Of a DNA stretch of 64,000 nucleotides, positions 11,518 to 22,959 are shown piece by piece. Every line of letters begins with the position of its first letter. Positions within the stretch are counted from its first letter, which is position 1. The stretch is from Arbacia lixula (taxonomy: Eukaryota > Echinodermata > Echinoidea > Arbacioida > Arbaciidae): positions 22,050,571-22,114,570 of the forward strand of contig OZ022579.1 in NCBI GenBank assembly GCA_963669155.1, read 5' to 3'. The notes below the pieces were generated by a model. The model was not told the DNA's origin and did not search any database. It saw only the letters and a program-made list of their open reading frames with translations. The translations under genes and the position numbers were made by a program.

Positions 11518-13119
11518 ATGGAGACTATCCCAGCTCAATTTCGTGTTCTGCTCTGGTGCGTACCGCGCGGGACGTCTTCCATCTTATCGAAATGCCTGAG
11601 CTTCATCCCGAACTCACAGGTGTTCTTTGAGCCATATTATCCCTGCTTTGAGTCCCTGGGGAGACTAAGGGCCAGGGGGGTGGACGTAGCCCCGACTCTG
11701 GAGAAGAAGGACTCTTACGACCACGTGGCCGTTGAGGACTGGGTGGCAGTAGCCGAGGAGATTACCGGAGGGCATAACGACTGCGGCACCGGCAACATCG
11801 ACTTCAACAAGATGAAGTGGGTCCTGGTCAAAAATCAGTTTACAAGTGGCATACACAATTGAGCCACAGATAGAAAATTGTACATGTATTTAGCCTATAG
11901 ATATAACGGTATAAAGAAGGAAGCATAAAACGATAGATTACATGAATATGCTAATATTATTGTGGCATTAACGAACCATGCTGCATAATTTATCAATAAA
12001 TATAAAGCCAGTTACAGCATGCAGACCATTTTACTGAGCCTCAGTGAAAATTCTGTCAATCAGATTACTGTTGTTAACAAGGGCAGCTGTCCCTGCATGG
12101 GTGTCGTTGAACGTCATATGTGGTAAATATGGATGATTTAATAACTCGTTACAAGATATTAGGAAGGGGAAGATCCATAGTTTATCTTGAAATATTTTCC
12201 AAAACGACACATGGATCTGTTGTATTATTTATGGAATGATGATTATGATAGGGCTTACAACTTGATTGCTTGGACTCTAAATGGGTGAAACCTGCCTTTT
12301 ATATAGTCTTCTGACTAGTGCGCACTATGGACAGTTTTTTTTCTTCAAGCGAATGTTTGTGCCCATAATCAAATATGATAAGACAATATTTATAAGTATT
12401 CCAGTGGGTTTGTTTTACAGTATGTATATCCAACATTCTCTAGATACCATGGCATCAAGAAACTACTTGACAACCCCGACAAAACAAAGAGCGGGGTTTT
12501 CCTTAAAGATGTCGCCTATGCTATCGACGGCCACTTCGACTTCCTCCCGGAGAAGTCCCTGGGCTACCGCTACGCCTTCCTGATCCGCCACCCTGCCAAG
12601 GTATTCTTGTCCTACCGCAAGGGCATTCTTCGGTACGACAAGGACGCACAGCTCCTCGAAACTCCAGGGAAAGAGTTTACTTTAAGCGGTGGGTTTCATC
12701 TCCTAAAGGATTTGCCTCCATGGTACATGCCGCCCGGACTTTTCTTCAAGGAAGTGTACGATCTTTGGAAGTTCGTCAAAGAGAATTACGACCCGAACCC
12801 CGTGAACCTGGACAGCGACGATCTCCTAGCCGATCCGGAGAAGCTCCTGTGCAGGTTCCTTGGCGCTACGGGTATGCCGTACAGCAGCGACCTGCTCCAC
12901 TGGGATGAGAGTCACGTGATCACGGATGATTGGATCACCGCCTTCTCCCCGCCAAATGATTACGAGTACTACCGAATATGGTGCGAAACGGCGTTCCGCA
13001 CGACGCAATTTCTGAAACCCTCATCAGTACCCAGCATGGAGGACCTTCCGAGTGACGTCAGAGAGTGCGTGGAGGCGACCATGCCATACTACCTGGAGAT
13101 GTACAGCAGGCGTATTTAG
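11518..13119 (+). CDS. PAPS-dependent sulfotransferase-like protein, two exons
   Basis: Exon 1 starts at ATG 11518 (METIPAQFRVLLWCVPRGTS), giving a P-loop-like strand-loop-helix (VPRGTSSILSKCL) and then FFEPYY, typical of the 5'-phosphosulfate site. Exon 2, 12421-13119 after TTTTACAG, has FLKDVAYAIDGHF and RHPAKVFLSYRKG, the classic 3'-phosphate motif (RxPxxxxxSxxR), and ends YYLEMYSRRI. Exon 2 alone gives 232 residues. Members move sulfate from PAPS to small or carbohydrate substrates; the substrate cannot be read here. The exon 1 donor is unclear: phase 0 requires GTCCTG at 11821 or GTCAAA at 11827, both weak, while GTGGCA at 11846 is out of phase. Both exons are GC-richer than the intron, as expected for coding DNA. 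Either a non-standard donor or a missing mini-exon or lesion is possible. It is most like the deuterostome uncharacterised sulfotransferase group. Confidence 0.75.
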
Positions 13120-13949
13120 GGATTGAGAACTAGTTTAACCCTGATATTACCAGGAGTTCAGAACCCAATTGACGTACCACACCTATTCGTGCCAATGGTC
13201 ATGAGAGAATTAAGGCGAAATAATTAATTGCCGTTACACATCTCACTATTCGATTGATTGGTTTTGGCGACCATGCCTGTAAATAAGTCACCAGCACCCA
13301 TTTTCAGTGGACATTATCAAGTGCCTGTAGTGGTTTGACATACTGTTCTAGTGACCATGCACTTCTATTTGGATATGTACGGCTGACGGATGTAGGCATG
13401 GCTAGTTTGCATTTATATTCAGTCCCATTAATGCAGCTCGTGTATCATTTTATTCTTGTGTCAGACAAAACGTTTCTCTTTGGGATTGGTGTGTATTTCT
13501 GGTACGAGTTAAGCCGATTGAGCGAAGTTTAAATTCATTACATACACATACATGTAATACACAATTAGTGACAATTAGTTAGTCAGTGTCCCAACATTTC
13601 AAACCGATTGCTTGAAGCTCAGTCCTTTATAATGTAGTCTTTTTTTCTGTAATGTGTCAACCGTGGAGAAGCAAACTCATTTTGATCGAGTACGTCACAC
13701 TTCAATGGAATTGTAAATCTACTATTATTTGAAATTTATTAATTAAAAAAAGGCATTGCACTTTAAACCCAAAATACAATTTGATTTGAAAACAATTCCA
13801 TTATTGCATTTTTTGCACCATTTTTTGGCACAGCTTTCAGGTCTCCCGCAAAGCAAGGGGACATTAATAAGAAGGTGCCTTGATATCCATGAATATAGTA
13901 TGGAAATGTGGGTTTATAACACCCTCCTAACCCTTCCTTTACGGTTACT
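13120..13949. other. 3' flank of sulfotransferase gene
   Basis: No coding exon. It presumably contains the 3' UTR, but no strong AATAAA close to the stop was noted. ORFs at 13335 and 13756 have no protein-like composition. Confidence 0.4.
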
Positions 13950-14106
13950 GGGCCATGCTGCATATAGTTTTTAAATTATTGTAACTTTCCACCAATGGTA
14001 ACTACCATGGCAAAGGCCAATAATCTCTCACTATTGCACCTGTTGCCATAATAGTTACTATTGATGGTAAGTTACAATAATTGAAAACCTATATGTAACA
14101 TGGCCC
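13950..14106. mobile_element. 157-bp palindromic MITE
   Basis: The left arm starts GGGCCATGCTGCATATAG and continues AATTATTGTAACTT; the right arm reads AAGTTACAATAATT and ends ACATGGCCC, so both outer and inner parts pair. The middle holds GGTAACTACCATGG and AGTTACTATTGATGG. No coding capacity. A single-sided relative may start at about 14130 (GGGCCCTATTGCATAAAAC). Confidence 0.7.
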
Positions 14107-16805
14107 TGGTTGTGTCACTTTAAACTTTTGGGCCCTATTGCATAAAACTTAGTGGCCTTAACTGTAATACTCGTTGGTAGGTGCCATGATTGTGCAATGC
14201 ACACTGCACCCTGGCCCTGCATATTGTATATAAAATGCATAGCGCACAACCATTGTCACTTCACCAGCAGCACATCACCAACAGCACGCACCACAGCACA
14301 GCCCTCTCCAGGACAACGTTCACATGTTTTGGGATACACCCAGGAAATTCAGAGAAAAGTTGACACTTGGCAAACATCATAAAATTTACTGTATCTTATA
14401 AAATATTTGTGCTATCATGACGAATTTCATATCAAACAAATGAGTATGTCAAACGCCTTCATCAAATTGCTTTGTCATCAGGAGCTAAAAAACATTTCAT
14501 ATTTGTGCTAGTTACTTCTTATCACAATCATTTCAGATTACACTTTTTTGGTGACATATCATGATATAAATGTCATATAAATCAAAGATTTGACATATAT
14601 TTCTATGAAATAATGTTTCAAAATATAACAATCAATAGAATACATTAATATTACATGTTTTTCTTCAAAGAAAATTCCAACTGAAATATGATTTAATCCC
14701 AATGGCATCCCAATCATGTGAAAGAGCGTAATAGGCTCTTCCACTTGATACCAAATTTGTCATAGTATTTATATTTCGGAAGATAGAGTAAATTATAAGA
14801 TGTTTGGCAAGCGAACAAATTTCACTGAATTCCATGGCTGTATGTAAACTTTTGGCCTCAACTGTATGTGAGTTAACAACACAAGTCATTATGAGCGTCG
14901 TATTTGTAAAGACAGTAATTACCACAATCGTATATGTGAAACATGTACTAGTCAGGTAATGGTTTAAGATGTCAACATAATATATCATAGTATGGAAGGT
15001 GTTCGTTCGATCGGGTTTAACACGACTCTAGAGAATATGCGTAATACAAGATGTCATGAACACGCGTATATAGTCACTCTTTGCCTCCACGGCACCCCCT
15101 CACCTTCCTCCTCCTATTCACTCTCGCTATCCCACTACGGCTATATGTATATATTTGATATGAATAATAGAAAAATACATGAGGTCGTGTTGGCGCTGGT
15201 AAAGTAAATGTAAACACAAACAAGTGAAATAAGAGGCTGGAGATGAAAAATCAAATTTTCGTGCGGTTGTTTGGTGCTAGTCGGACAAGCTTTGAGATTA
15301 CCATTAATAACGTATTGTTTGAACGACATGAATAAAATAAATAAAATGGTCTTTGAAGCGCTTCTGGTTCAGGACCCCATTCCACCTGCACTTATTTAAA
15401 TGGCCAAGCAACGTAACCTGTTACCACCGTGACTTAATGGGTTGGCGTTACAAAATAATTGTTTTTTTACAACGATTTTGCAATATCACAGAAAGGAAGG
15501 ATTAAATGTAATGTACACATACTTCCCCTATTAGCCTGTAGTATTAACACAATCAGTGTACTACACCTGCACTAATTTTAGGGTAGCAAAATAGATCATC
15601 TGATGCTGTCACAAATCATTGATTTTTATCACAGAATAACAACGTGGGCGATTTCAATTATTCGCTGTAATCAATATGCGGACAAATTGAGCATACATCA
15701 GTAATTCGGAGTTAGTCCGGGTTTAGTCTCTATTCAGGAAACGGGCCACTATCTGTACTTAAATTCTCCAGCATAGTTTGTTTTCCAACCGAGCACAAAA
15801 CTACATACATGTAGCTGTATACTGTACCCCTTTCTCTACCTACTTTACATGCACACACATACATTCTCTCCACCTTACAGACTGATAGACACATCAACAT
15901 ACACACATACAAAGATTCCGGTCAGTTCAGTTTAATTCATTCCATCATCTTACAGTAAAAAAATAACACATATATTATGCTATATTTACACATTAACAGT
16001 CCGTTTTTGGTAAAGATCACTCGAATAGAGTATTGACGTGGTATCATATCCATTGTTATTCAGGTCTCTAGTTTTAAACTATATCCCTCAACAAGAAGAA
16101 GATTTACTTGTCCAGCATTGTAGCGGGCTAGTCCCAGGCACTACCATTGAGAGTCCCTGCTATGATCACAGCTGCTTGCTCTACACACATAGTTTAGAAC
16201 CAGTTGTCTTGACAACATGCTCATATGACATTACCCTTTGGTACTCAATGACCACACACGTAAAATCATGGAAAACATACATATCTTATTGCTGAAACAC
16301 AGTATCGGCAATACTCTATATCAAATATAGTTAAAACATATTATGTGCAATATATCTAAATATCAAATTGTACAACATCATTATCAAAGTACACATTTTT
16401 TAAGGTGTAATTAGAAGATCATTTCCCAGTCAAAAGAAAGGAGACTAGAAAGATGACTCACTTTCATCCCATGTTTCCTAGTAAACAGAGGTTTGGTTTA
16501 TCTCAATACCACACATTTTCCATAAATGTTGACAAGATATTTCATGAGAATATATTAACATTAAATGACAGTAAGTAAATATGAAAAAAATCCAAAAGGA
16601 ATTATGAACGGGATAAGCTTGCTGTTTAACACGTTCCCAAAGCAACCACTGGATTGTGTGGGGCAAGATAGAATCTTTAAGAAATATCAATCATCAATGC
16701 AATCTTAACATGAACATGTATATGTACCTACCATTGTTTTCATTTCTCATGTTTCCCCTTCCATATAAGGTGATCATCAGTAAGCTTTCTACCATTATTG
16801 TAGCG
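14107..16805. other. No gene seen
   Basis: About 2.7 kb of AT-rich intergenic DNA. The short ORFs here are low in complexity or rich in Tyr/Ile/Ser from AT bias and match nothing I recognise. Confidence 0.4.
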
Positions 16806-16925
16806 TGTGCGGGGGCATAGACAATGGGGGTGTGGGGGGGGGGGGGGGAATAGGGGGATGCATCCCCCACCTCACAAGGTTGGGGGGGGGGGGGGCATGT
16901 ACAATCTCCCCCCCCCCCCATGCAG
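16806..16925. repeat. G-run element, inverted, quadruplex-prone
   Basis: Three G-runs of 12 or more (about 16835, 16882) and a C-run (about 16908) within 120 bp, flanked by GGGGGCATAGACAATGGGGG and GGGGGCATGTACAATC. The opposed G and C runs make a possible foldback or quadruplex site. Run lengths may be assembly-sensitive. Confidence 0.6.
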
Positions 16926-17091
16926 GTTTTTGGGAATGATATTTGCTTACTTAATAAGTTATAATGATATAAAAATTATAATAATAATAATAATGATTAT
17001 GATGATGATAACAATAATCGTTATTGTAATTGTGTTTATTGTTATTAGCCGCATTCATACGGTAAAAGCCAATTCAGACGGTAAAAAAAAA

Positions 17092-17253
17092 AAATCTTGC
17101 AAGTATTTTGTGGTTATCTTGTAGTTTGGAAACCACAAGATTATAATCACACATTTTTTGCAGTGCGCACAATCTCGTGGCATGGAAACCAAAAACTAAC
17201 CATGAGTTTTGTGGGTTTAAATGGGGCAAACCACGAGATAACCACAAGATTGG
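17092..17253. mobile_element. Short foldback repeat
   Basis: The left arm TTTGTGGTTATCTTGTAGTTTGG (about 17106-17129) pairs with the right arm CAAACCACGAGATAACCACA (about 17227-17246) plus AGATTGG. The loop carries further CAAGATT and GTGGCATGGAAACC words. No reading frame. Confidence 0.6.
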
Positions 17254-17483
17254 TTTTAACGTGTAAAAGAAGCTATTGAAAATTAGGGATGCGGATTACG
17301 AGCATACGCTGTGTTATGTGCGCATTACGTGCAGGGAGAGAAGGAACGCGCTAAGTCAAACAAAAACACGTGAGTCCACTCAGCAGGACGCCTTGTCTTC
17401 CTTAACTTTTTTAAGGGGGAAATAATATATGTGTGTGTGTCACTTACATAATTCACAGTGTGAATTGATTTTAGGATTCTTGG

Positions 17484-17759
17484 ATGGCTCATAATAAGAA
17501 GTTGAAAATATCAAAGATCACTTCTTTTTTCAAGCACAATGAGAAAGAAGAACATGATGGCGAACAGCCGTCTACATCAAACTTGCATGTCGGAGATAGG
17601 CCTGTTCTTTCTGGAGTTCAACCAGAAGAAAGTGCCGTTGAGGGCGATAAAGCATCTGAGGCGAAAGATGATGATGAAGCTTGTATGAATATTCATGAGC
17701 AGCATTGTACACACATGCGTGTTACACTTAATAAACACTTTCCAGAGTATGGGAGATGA
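17484..17759 (+). pseudogene. hAT-type transposase N-terminus (fragment)
   Basis: ATG at 17484 opens MAHNKKLKISKITSFFKHNE, then an acidic, Ser-rich linker (EQPSTSN, EESAVEGDKASEAK). The KISSFF-type start plus linker is usual for the TTF-zinc-finger hAT transposases (ZMYM1 / 52-kDa-repressor-like). The frame stops at 17757 and the zinc finger expected next appears only at about 18880, after Gypsy sequence. The element is therefore broken, probably by insertion. Family assignment is from pattern memory. Confidence 0.55.
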
Positions 17760-17764
17760 GAGAG

Positions 17765-18760
17765 TAAGACAGCTACAATCTCACACCAACGAAGACGAGG
17801 TACTTCACTGAAGAGAGTGATCCAGAGTGTATGGCCAGAGTACAAGACAGATGTACCTTAAGCGGCACATCCATACTTCAACTTCAGAGACAAGCTCAGT
17901 GTACAAGATGGTCTCGTGTTCAGAGGCGAGAGAGTGATCATCCCAGCCACCCTACGCAACTAGATGAAGGAGATACTACACACTTCGCACCTAGGAGTAG
18001 AAGGAACACTCAGACGAGCAAATATCTACTGGCCAGGAATGAAACAATTCATTTCGACATGCGAAGCCTGTAGGATGTACGAACAGCAGAATCAGAAAGA
18101 GACCATCACACCTCACGACATCCCAGATCACCCATGAGAAAAGCTCGGCACTGACCTCTTTGAGCTGAACAAGATGCATTACTTGATCACAGTGGAATAC
18201 TTGTACAACTTTTGAGAAATCGACAGACTGTAAGACCTGAGCAGTCAGTGTGACAGTAATAAGGAAACTGATGAGCCATTTTGCAAGGTAAGGGATCCCA
18301 AGCACCGTCATCAGTCTTAACGGGACACAGTACTCATCAGACGAGATCGCGAAGTTTGGAAGAAGGTAAGAGTTCGACCACATCACCATTTCGCCCAGAC
18401 ACAGCCAAGCCAACGGACAGGTAGTGGTCATGGCAGCCAAGTGACTGTTGAAGAAAGCAGTACAATCGAAGACTGACATCTAGCTATGCTAGAACTCTGA
18501 AACACTCCGAACCAATGGGTAGAGAGCAGCCCAGCCCAGAGGTTGCATGGCACACTTCTTCCCACAACATCCAGTCTTCTCAAACCAAGAGGCGCTGAAA
18601 TCCTTGGAGAAGATCGAAAGAAGATGAAATCCCTCCAAAGGAAACAGTCGGAGAGATACAACAAACATGCCAAGGACTTGCCAATCCTAGAAGGAGACGT
18701 CGTCCGACTCAAGCCCTACAGACTAGGAAGCACAGTCTGGCACTAGATACCACATTTAAG
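17765..18760 (+). pseudogene. Ty3/Gypsy retrotransposon integrase remnant
   Basis: One frame reads SLKRVIQSVWPEYKTDVP, YFNFRDKLSVQDGLVFRGER, then the integrase HHCC zinc module: HTSH followed by CEAC about 29 residues later (GTLRRANIYWPGMKQF between). HDIPDHP and GTDLFELNKMHYLITVEY follow, as in the catalytic core's first Asp region. About 18300-18420 gives QYSSDEIAKF and SPRHSQANGQ, the second Asp/Glu region, in a shifted frame. 18543-18746 gives the C-terminal GDVVRLKPYRLG part. At least four in-frame stops (TAG at Arg sites, TGA at Trp sites) and one or more frame changes make it non-functional. No LTRs or gag were found. Confidence 0.8.
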
Positions 18761-18869
18761 ATCTTTGACCCTGTCAGCAAAGGCTATTGAAACAAAGCTG
18801 ATGTCGGTCTTGACGACTGGGTTAGCCCCAATCACATCCCTACTTCTTCCATTCCCGTAGTAGAAACCA

Positions 18870-19100
18870 AAACGCAGAAAATTCTGTTTCAAGCCAAATT
18901 GTACCAAAGCTACCCCTGGATCCATTACGAACCCTCCCTGAAAAGGGTACTGTGTTTCTACTGTGCACAGGCAGAAAAATGCGGACTCTTGAAATTGGCC
19001 AAGAACAAAGAACTAGCATTTGTTTCAGTCGGCTTTTGTAACTGGAAAATTCACAGAGATAAATATGTAGTGTGGTTCAATATGCATTACTATGTGTCAG
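18870..19100 (+). pseudogene. hAT TTF-type zinc finger exon
   Basis: The frame reads ETKTQKILFQAKLYQSYPWI, HYEPSLKRVLCFYCAQAEK, then GLLKLAKNKELAFVSVGFCN WK. The order SYPWIHY...CFYC...FVSxGFxNWK matches the TTF-type zinc finger that precedes the hAT RNase-H-like core. It belongs with the N-terminus at 17484 and possibly with the C-terminus at 23447. The Gypsy remnant lies between it and its expected upstream part. The gap 19101-20050 holds a TG repeat, a C-run (19378-19390) and no other gene. Confidence 0.65.
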
Positions 19101-19170
19101 TCCATTCTGCATTCGTATGCCACGATGTGTAGATCTTGTCGATGTAGGTCTGTCCATTCAAGGCGTAGTA

Positions 19171-19228
19171 TGAGTGTGTGTGTGCGTGTGTGTGTGTGTG
19201 TGAGTATGTGTGTGTGTGTGTGCGTGCA
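19171..19228. repeat. (TG)n microsatellite
   Basis: About 58 bp of TG dinucleotides broken by AGTA and GC substitutions. Confidence 0.95.
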
Positions 19229-19889
19229 CGTTTATGTGTTTTATTTTACCTCATTAAGTATGCATCAGATTGCAGGATTTCAAGTTCAAAATTGCAAAAG
19301 CTCCCACACTCTCCCCCCTCTCGTTCGCTTCACTCCCTCACTCGGGCGCCCTCACTAGCGTTGGCAGCCCAGTCATCCCCCCCCCCCCCAGGTGTACGAA
19401 CCTGTCTATGCCACTGAGCGTGTGGGTCAGGCCATCACAAACATAAGTCCATTTTTGAATCATCAGAGGCTATCAATTATCTCTTTACTCAAAGATTGAA
19501 CTGATCTTTCATATCATTTATTTTTTAACACAATTGTGGTCTATTACATCATTTGAAGTTTAAGTAATCATTACATCATATTTCTTTGAACAATCATTAA
19601 AAAGGTGATTCATATCGCTTCCATTTGAAGCATCTTCTAGGATTGATCACATTTTGACATTACAGTCATAGCATAAAAAAACACTGATTTGCATTCCTGG
19701 TCCTAAATGGAACAAGGATGAAGTACATCAATATCTTCATTCAGAGAATGTGTACCCAGGGCTTCATGCAAAAAGGGGACACAAAATACATCACAAACTG
19801 ACAGAAGAGTAGGTACTGGTGCCTGCTGTTAATCATCACAAGCCGATTGAGCTTCAATTCTCGAGGCCGAAAGTAAACCTTACAGTTAC

Positions 19890-20740
19890 AATGATTCGGA
19901 GTCTTCAATTTATCACTATTTCCTGAGATAGAAGAAAATAGTTATTCAATACTTCATTGTCCAACAGGTGACTGTACATGCAACTCTGGATATACTCTAC
20001 TGCCCGATTCGAGCACGCAATTTGAAGGGAAAAAACACATGGAAGACCTTTTCTCACCAACACTCTAGAAATACGAGTATGCCATGAGCCAAATAATTGA
20101 TTCCAATTGGAAATTGGCCATCGGAATCCATCCGAAACAGGCAGCAGATTACACGCAAGGCCAATGGGAGTGCTTCCTAAAGCTCTTATCCAATCCCTTG
20201 GTGTCGGCAATCAGTGAAGTTGGTTTCGATTTCATGGTGAAAAAACACCTTTGGCGACACCAAGAGGAGCTCATGGACCGGATTCTATCTCTAGGGACCC
20301 TAGGGCGCATCTTAGTGATGCACTTGTGAGGGGCTGATGACGACAAGTACAATAAGGTCGTAAACCGGCTGGCATTGCGACGTCTAAAGAGAAAGTGCCT
20401 CCCCCACCAGCGGGTGCACTTGCACTGCTTTACCAGTGACGTCGGTATGGTCCATGCCTGGCACGAAGCTTTTCCTTACTGCTACTTTGGTATCACGGGT
20501 TAGGTCCGTTCGTTCAACAAGGACCAACTCGCAGCACTGAGGGGAATTCCCCTGAACCATCTGTTACTAGAGACGGACTCCCCTCACCTCAAATTGCATC
20601 CTGGGTGTACCTATAACACCCCATACTATCTTGGGGACGTGGGATATTACGTCGACAGGGCGCGCGGAATGCCCCTCCCAGAAATAAGGAGACAGGTATT
20701 GACCGTATCAATTGTTTTCCAAGGGTCGAATCTCACTACT
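19890..20740 (+). pseudogene. TatD-like nuclease domain, decayed
   Basis: TatD enzymes are metal-dependent TIM-barrel nucleases. The frame from 20084 reads WKLAIGIHPKQAADYTQGQW, SAISEVGFDF and RHQEELMDRILSL, then after a TGA (about 20327) RVHLHCFTSDVGMVHAWHEA, FPYCYFGITG, another stop (about 20502), and LNHLLLETDSPHLKLHPG. These are the TatD GIHP, EVGLDY-like, HCF and LLETDSP metal or active-site motifs in order. Conserved order with two in-frame stops indicates a recent pseudogene. A matching HxDxH N-terminal strand was not found. TatD copies near transposon debris suggest mobile-element cargo, but this is inference. There is no intron in the visible part. Confidence 0.75.
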
Positions 20741-21099
20741 GCCGTTCTTCATCAACTTCAGCCACCATGTACAAGATCTACAAATCAGAACACTCGGAAG
20801 GCGCATCTATTACTTTTCATAAGCCAGTACTACAGATCTTGAATCTAAAATTCCAATTGCCCGAACAAAGACCTCTTGTGGTCTAATCGTATGTGAGAGG
20901 TTCTTCCACCGAAAAAAAAATCCTTCATACAAATACAGCGCTCATATGCGAGAAAGAAATGGTTCACAAAATCAAAGAAGAAGCCAAGATCAAAGCTCTG
21001 ACGTCCGATGATTTTGCGCTGCAGTGTTTGACCTCCAGCAGGTCATGTACCTACCTCAGAGTCGAAGGTCATAAATCTTTAATAAGAGAAGATTTTCAA

Positions 21100-21328
21100 A
21101 CTACAATTTTATCCCGTATTTCTCGAGAGAGAGAATACATGAGAACCCGTTCATGCGCATGCGCAAAAGTCATTACGTTCGTCGCTATTTTGTATTTAGA
21201 CACGCTAAGAAATTGCGCTACAATCTTCTAAATATCGACGGAATCGAGCCGTATTTTACCACTAAGCCTTCGGTTTCTACCTTTTGGAGGATTTATTACT
21301 TGCTTTTTTATGATTTCGATCGTCAATC
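21100..21328 (+). promoter_or_regulatory. Candidate promoter with perfect NRF1 palindrome
   Basis: TGCGCATGCGCA at 21154-21165 is a perfect 12-bp palindrome and an ideal NRF1 site. It lies about 165 bp before ATG 21329 and an abrupt CpG-rich segment (21370-21490). NRF1 sites mark animal housekeeping promoters. Which transcript is served is unknown. Confidence 0.45.
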
Positions 21329-21622
21329 ATGAAGGGAAAATCCAATATTTTGGATTGTAATTCTCCGATGTTGCAGCAGGAAAATAGCGTTTCCGCGACT
21401 GTCACCACCGGGGCCAGCCCGGGGACGGCGACCGCTCCGGGGAAGGGTAAAGCCGGAGCGAAGCCTGCGGTGCCTGCGGGGAATTATTTGCTGAATACAG
21501 ACTTCTTGGTACCAAGGAGGGAGTATGTTATCTATCCCATGAAGGACAGACACAAAGAGGAGCTTGCGAGGTCGCTTCAAACTTGCATAGTTTTCTTGTG
21601 GAGAAAGACTCAGACGGAATGA
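21329..21622 (+). CDS. Unrecognised ORF, GC-rich 5' part
   Basis: ATG 21329 opens MKGKSNILDCNSPMLQQENS, then an Ala/Gly/Pro/Lys-rich segment (ASPGTATAPGKGKAGAKPA), then LLNTDFLVPRREYVIYPMKD. It follows a possible NRF1 promoter. No domain recognised. It overlaps, in another frame, the start of the DUF7869-like fragment, so only its first part (to about 21560) is likely to be independent coding. It may be a first exon, or the 5' region of the same mobile gene. Confidence 0.3.
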   Translation: MKGKSNILDCNSPMLQQENSVSATVTTGASPGTATAPGKGKAGAKPAVPAGNYLLNTDFLVPRREYVIYPMKDRHKEELARSLQTCIVFLWRKTQTE

Positions 21623-22211
21623 GGGAAGTCAAGTTTTTTGCCGATGGGTGTGCAGGACAAAATAAAAACTCAATTGTCCCTATGATGATGTTGTCATTAG
21701 TAAAGAACTCCTCATGCGTTGAGAAGATTGGTCTGAACTTCTTTGAAACCAACCACACCCAGTCGGAAGGAGACAGCATGCATAGTGTGATAGAAAGAAA
21801 CTGTAACAGCAGACAGAGGTCTTTCTACCTGCTCAATTAGCAAACTTCTGTAGGATGGCTAAAGAAAAGGCACCAAAGTACAGGGTTATATCTGTCAAGT
21901 CTTCAGATGTGAAAGACTGGAAAACATTCAGTCAAAAGAAGGGAATACTGAAGGTTCAGTCAGCAGATGATGGAACAGAAATCGGCTGGACAAAAATCAA
22001 GACCTATAAAGTCTTGAAAGGAGAGGAAGATACAATCTTCTTCAAGAAATCTGACCATGAAGATGCATTCCATGCACTCAGAATTGGAGGAACAAGACAT
22101 AGCTCCAGTGCTCAGGATTGGGAGCAATTACTGCAGTGTCTGTATGAAGGAGGCCCTCCAAGGTTGTCACAAGACTATTTTTCATTAACTGATTTCAAGA
22201 GTGAACTTTGA
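21560..22211 (+). pseudogene. DUF7869-like transposase-derived gene fragment
   Basis: The frame to 21837 reads VASNLHSFLVEKDSDGMREV and FFADGCAGQNKNSIVPMM, then FFETNHTQSEGDSMHSVIER. After a stop at 21838-21840 and a change of frame, 21855-22208 continues KAPKYRVISVKSSDVKDW, DDGTEIGWTKIKTYKVLKG, EEDTIFFKKSDHEDAFHALR and QCLYEGGPPRLSQDYFSLTD. The DGCAGQNKN and HTxSEGDSxHS motifs match the DUF7869-type proteins, widely repeated in invertebrate genomes and thought to come from transposons. The one interruption splits an otherwise clean sequence, so decay is mild. Family naming is from motif memory. Confidence 0.65.
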
Positions 22212-22959
22212 TACTTCTGGTGAATATGTGGAAAAAAAAGGAGAAAGGGGAAGACCATGACGTAGAGCGCCACCTTGATCTCCCTGAAGCATACAGAAGA
22301 ACCAGCTTTTATTTTGATTTTGTTTCTGTGTTGTTATCCTTAGGGCTTAGCTTTCTACTAGCTATATAGCGGTTTCTTTGAGGTGTCTCGGACAAATACT
22401 AGTCCTGGTGCTTTTCTTCGTACCGGTAATTATGCTAATGATGTGATTGAAATCGTGTTACTGGTATTATGTTGGGATATCAAAGCCATCTAGTTTGTTG
22501 TTGAATGTTGATTGTTGTCACACAATGCATAGTCCCATACATGTGTATACATGTACGTGAGACCCAATTTTTTTTTTTTTTGTTTCAAAGTGCGTGCTCA
22601 AATTCGGGGTGCATCTTATGTGCAGGGGCTTCTTATCTACTGGTCAATACACTTAAACAGAAAAAAGACATTATCATTTTACAGGAAACACATTCTGTAG
22701 AAAAGGAAGAATCATTATGGAGAAATCAAGTTACCGGTAGATCTGACATTATTTTCATAATTTATTCTGTGGATACCATGAAGGCCATGCGCGACTGAAG
22801 CGCAGCGTGCGCCGCTTCATGGAGTTTTTTTCAGACCAAGACTAGAGTCTTCACAAAGCAACACACGACTTTACAGCCCTACTGTGTGGTTATTTTACAT
22901 CATTGGGAGCATTTTTATGTGTAGCAAGAAAGAACAAATACTCCGAGAATAACACTCCA
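22212..22959. other. No gene seen
   Basis: Spacer between two transposon-derived fragments. It contains a poly-T run (about 22570) and AT-rich sequence; no frame is convincing. Confidence 0.4.
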
